A stretch of 64,000 bases of DNA from Mytilus trossulus (lineage: Eukaryota; Mollusca; Bivalvia; Mytilida; Mytilidae): positions 45,925,035 through 45,989,034 of the forward strand of contig NC_086378.1 in NCBI RefSeq assembly GCF_036588685.1, in the 5' to 3' direction. A model generated the notes under the pieces. It ran no database searches. It was given only the letters and a program-made list of their open reading frames with translations, and was not told where the DNA came from. Of this stretch, positions 61,101-64,000 are shown in pieces. The translations under genes were made by a program, and so were the position numbers. Positions within the stretch are counted from its first letter, which is position 1. Every line of letters begins with the position of its first letter.

Positions 61101-63793
61101 AAAAAATGAACGAAAAACAAATATGTAACACATAAACAAACGACAACCACTGAATTACAGGCTCCTGACTTGGGACAGGCACGTACATAAATAATGTGGC
61201 GGGGTTAAACATGTTAGCGGGATCCCAACCCTCCCATAACCTGGGACAGTGGTATAACAGTACAACATAAGAACGAACTATAAAAATCAGCTGAAAAAGG
61301 CTTAACCCATGCTTGTTTTTAGGAAATAAACAGTCAGTAAAGAAATATTTTATAACAATTTTCAATATCAAGATACAGAGATGTAATTATATATGCACAT
61401 GCTGTTTGTGTTTTATATTCAGTTTCATTACCTTGGCAAACCCCTCTAATACAATGTAGTGAGTCTTGACATTCGACAGAGTCTTGGCATTGATGAGACG
61501 TATTTCTTTCTATAACAAAGATTAAAAAAGATAATGGAGAATAACTCTATTGATTCTGTCGTCCAAACCGCTCTTCCGAATTTGATTTCATCAGGAATGC
61601 TCAAACAAAAACATCTTAAAGCCAAGGATATATAAGACATAAACAGGTGGACAGCTATATGACAGAAAGGGCGTTAATTGCAAAACTCATCTTAAAGCAT
61701 GTCGGACAAGCGCGATTGCACATTTTTGTTATCTACGGAAAGTTAGAGTAAAGAAAAGATTTTTTTAAAACATGCTGATTCATGTGGACTAGCAGTCTTC
61801 CATCGGTGATAACAACCAAATAAATGATTGTAAATCATGTAAATGAATATAACCCTTTTAATTACGTACGTTTAAAGTGCTTCACTATATTTTTTTCTTA
61901 AAGGAACGCTCAAACATAAACATGACCTGGGAAATTGCCGATTAGGTTTATCAAGAAGTAACTTTAACTGAGAGAAATACAACAATTTTTTTTATGAATA
62001 CTTAATCTATCAACAAAAATGCAAGAATTGTTTGTTTTAAATCATGTTAGTACCGTTGCATCTACCATTGATTTGAAGACTAACATCACAACAGCAGTAG
62101 AATCGACCAAGTGCTAATAAATGAAATAACTCTAAGTTAAGGTTTCAGGATATTCTAACATCGGACTAGGTTTCCTAATTGTATACCTGCAGCGAATTGT
62201 TAATTACATTCATTCAGAGACGGAACAAAATCACTATTCATCCGTTGTTTTACATTTTGTACATACATAAATTTTCTATCTAAGAATGTATTGCTGTTTG
62301 ATAATGCCATCTCTTATTAACTAAAAAGTAGCATACATGACCTATTAACATAAGACAATATTCTGTGTTATTGTGTGCCTGATTTTAATCTCCTTAATGA
62401 TATTCTTACACACAGATTTTCATTTTACAATAAAATAAAACAACAACATATATAAATATGTCAGCACTTAACACATCTTGAACAATATTTCAGAGTGCAA
62501 AAATTTGAATTTTGAAAAAGCTACATCCAAAACAATATCAATGAACGTATTCAAATTTACCTGCCGGATAAAGCTTATGTTTAGAAAGTCATCCATGTAC
62601 ATTACGTAACAATACAATTTTTTTTTTTATACAGAACTACATGTAAAAAAAGTTTGTTTTTTAAAGTATTATTTCTTAAAGGCATATGAAACGAGTGACT
62701 GGTAAAACATAATGTTCATCCAATTCTTGAACCAATGCATGTATATATCATAAACTTAGTCTTCTGTGCACGCTTTTATCATTTTTTACGCAAATATATC
62801 GTATTATCATAATTTTTTCTCTCTCTCTGTCTGGTATGATTTAACAAATACGGCAGCTATTATATTGCCGTGTTTTGACTCCGAAGTTTACCGATTGTCT
62901 CCTAATAGTTAACAATCAACAAAAAGCATGGATATTGAGCACGTGTTTAAAATGTACAATCATATTAAAGTTTATTTCAGTGACAGATCCATGCGTATTG
63001 CGATCATCGGATTTTTACGAAAAGGTTCACGCTAAGGTCACGTTGCATACGGACAATATGTCGGCGAATTGCCTCCTGGAAGCATGCAATTAAAAAAAGT
63101 AAACTTCTTCTAAATGCGGACAAATTCAAGAATTTTCTTCAGAAAAAAAGTATATGTACTTAAGTTTAATAATGAAAACTATCCATTTTTTTCATTTTTT
63201 TTTAAATTTGAGGTTTTATCTGACTTTAATTATTTGAAATTAGAGAGTCTTACTTGTGGTGATTACGTAACACTTGTAAATGTTACGGATGCAAATTGTT
63301 AAATGTTACGTAATGGACGTGTGAGCACATTTACAAGTGCATGCTTGCTTCCATATTTTGTTTTGTTATTGTGCTATTTTTTCTTTGATGCGTTCACTTG
63401 ACAAAAATTGAAAAAATGATTGACGAGAAACTGTATAGGTCTATGGAAAGAAAACGTGACGTCACATAGCAGAAGAGGATATATAAAAAGAACAATCGTA
63501 TGCTCATTCGCATGAATACTTTAAAGACAACAGTGAATATTTGTTCTAATGAAATTCATTGCTGTAAAAAAGAATGATTTACTCGAGAAAAATAGGTTGT
63601 AAATAATATAGCATTTAAAAGAATCGAACGTTCATAATATTTCATATTTAGTTTAATAATTTATGATTCTTACTTCCTTCACAAACCTGACCATTCCAGT
63701 AATCTTGATCGCAGCAAATACAGTGATTATGCCTGCATTGTAGTGTTGCTTTACACTCAATTGATGCATTACAAAAGCTATTTTCATCTTTTT
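56971..63793 (-). CDS. IgGFc-binding-domain protein with EB-like and EGF modules, 3' part
   Basis: Four exons on the - strand (63674-63793, 61432-61509, 59206-59316, 56971-58178) join in frame. Every junction is phase 1, the usual phase for shuffled extracellular modules. In order they encode two cysteine-rich EB-like segments, one six-cysteine EGF domain, and a 400-residue domain of the IgGFc-binding type. That type is recognised from KDFIVIFHE, SSDLTGTRIFASKPVAVVSG and PTNQLDNVYVIPYI. Seven or so N-glycosylation sequons (NVS, NFT, NQT, NDT, NRT, NGS, NFT) fit a secreted or surface protein. The 504 residues seen lack a start and signal peptide, so more exons lie beyond 64000. Similar proteins are numerous in bivalves and are thought to act in mucus or innate immunity; the exact role here is unknown. 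No transmembrane segment follows the domain before the stop. Confidence 0.8.
58984..59180 (+). repeat. Family D tail, + strand, in an intron
   Basis: GGTGGGGTTCGTGTTTCTTA and GCCATGGCAATGTCAGTTTA match the tail. It lies between the EGF exon and the IgGFc exon. Confidence 0.65.
59206..59316 (-). CDS. EGF-like exon of the IgGFc-binding-type gene
   Basis: The six cysteines are spaced C-x4-C-x5-C-x8-C-x1-C-x8-C, with GNGYLGDKC at the end: a classical EGF domain. The length is 111, phase 1 to 1. The donor GTAAAAC lies at 59205 downwards. Confidence 0.75.
60470..60660. repeat. 60-bp block in direct-inverted-direct arrangement
   Basis: ACCTCGCTTTTGCTCGGG to ATGTTAAAACTAC (60470-60530) recurs at 60600-60660. 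The stretch between (60531-60590) is a partial complement (GTAGTTTTAACAT, CATGGATAGGCGT). Confidence 0.65.
60896..61330 (-). repeat. Family E repeat, - strand, in an intron
   Basis: ATGATTGCCAATGAGACAAC and GCCTTCAACAATGAGCAAAG are the complement of the family E end. It lies between the EGF and EB-like exons. Confidence 0.6.
61432..61509 (-). CDS. Short cysteine-rich exon of the IgGFc-binding-type gene
   Basis: It encodes RNTSHQCQDSVECQDSLHC and then IRGVCQ. Spacing is C-x5-C-x5-C-x4-C, matching the first half of the exon at 63674. The acceptor is TTATAG and the donor GTAATG; the length is 78, phase 1 to 1. Confidence 0.6.
62070..62125 (+). repeat. Repeat A remnant
   Basis: ACAACAGCAGTAGAATCGAC resembles the CCAGCAGTGGCATCGACCC segment. 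Confidence 0.3.
62981..63093 (+). CDS. Orphan terminal exon candidate on the + strand
   Basis: The acceptor TTTATTTCAG ends at 62980. An open frame (TDPCVLRSSDFYEKVHAKV to CLLEACN) then runs to TAA at 63093. The stretch is clearly richer in G and C than its surroundings and reads like coding sequence, with three cysteines. It lies inside an intron of the IgGFc-type gene on the other strand. I recognise no family and found no partner exon upstream on this strand. It may be the last exon of another gene or a captured exon fragment. Confidence 0.3.
63674..63793 (-). CDS. Cysteine-rich EB-like exon of the IgGFc-binding-type gene
   Basis: The acceptor TTGTTTCAG precedes KDENSFCNASIEC, and the donor GTAAGA follows at 63673 downwards. 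Cysteine spacing begins C-x5-C-x5-C-x4-C, as in EB modules. The length is 120, phase 1 to 1. Confidence 0.65.
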
Positions 63794-63936
63794 CTGAAAC
63801 AACAAAATTAAATGTACTTTGATTTCATAATAATCGGCAACGATTTTATTATGTGTTTAAAAGCAGTTAAAACAAGATTTGTTCTTGTTTTTTGTCCAGT
63901 AATTTTCTTGTGTAGATTTTTAAAAAGACGTATCAA

Positions 63937-64000
63937 TGCGGGGTTCACACATTGCCGATTATTGCTCCCGTTTGAGATCAGACAGTGATAGGACACGAAA
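63937..64000. mobile_element. Second copy of the 32546 element, cut by the window end
   Basis: The 64 bases match 32546-32609 with two or so differences, starting at the same TGCGGGG end. Confidence 0.75.

Overview
This window is nuclear DNA of an animal, most likely a marine mussel (Mytilus-like bivalve). It is AT-rich, its genes are split by GT-AG introns, and it is packed with degenerate transposable elements. The recurring block containing GACGCGCGTTTCGTC followed by a CATCAGTGACGCTC-like motif is one I associate with Mytilus genomes and transcripts. That placement is recognition from memory, not a database result. I see no bacterial operons, rRNA genes or CRISPR array.

Three host genes can be supported by spliced, phase-compatible exons. 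(1) On the + strand at 650-4335 lies the 3' part of a small gene with two related alpha/beta domains resembling DUF1330 or dimeric-barrel proteins. (2) On the - strand at 12627-15892 lies a complete five-exon gene for an EXD1-like 3'-5' exonuclease-domain protein of 448 residues. Its five predicted DEDDy residues are all present. (3) On the - strand at 56971-63793 lies the 3' part of a secreted or extracellular protein with two cysteine-rich (EB-like) modules, one EGF domain and a C-terminal IgGFc-binding-type domain, all joined by phase-1 introns. A fourth candidate is an isolated terminal exon on the + strand at 62981-63093, inside an intron of gene 3.

The centre, from about 22.6 to 52.9 kb, is mostly mobile DNA. 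Two tyrosine-recombinase retrotransposons of the Ngaro/PAT type (gag - RT - RNase H - YR, with split direct repeats) lie on the - strand at 22629-32291 and 37689-43810. Their A and B repeats let the ends be placed nearly to the base. The first carries a 1638-bp inverted-repeat element with a perfect 9-bp target duplication, and its gag/RT segment is tandemly duplicated (1.68 kb). The second has lost its reverse transcriptase and carries a 1.4-kb GATCGTAG-rich inverted-repeat element in its RNase H-YR linker. Between them lie a Harbinger-like short element (32546-33526) and a broken L1/Tx1-type LINE (33527-35793). Decayed Penelope-like reverse transcriptase pieces occur at 19.7, 47.2-49.9 and 56.3 kb, with several copies of what looks like their 3' tail.

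Other repeats include a 355-bp family (called A here) found singly and in head-to-tail arrays, a 1.56-kb foldback element with 320-bp arms around four 193-bp tandem repeats (53759-55315), two short MITEs with inverted ends (8.6 and 9.3 kb), SINE-like units, a G-rich minisatellite and several microsatellites. The three host genes have no visible functional link to one another. EXD1-family proteins belong to the piRNA pathway that restrains transposons, which is a notable neighbour for this DNA but not evidence of a local system.
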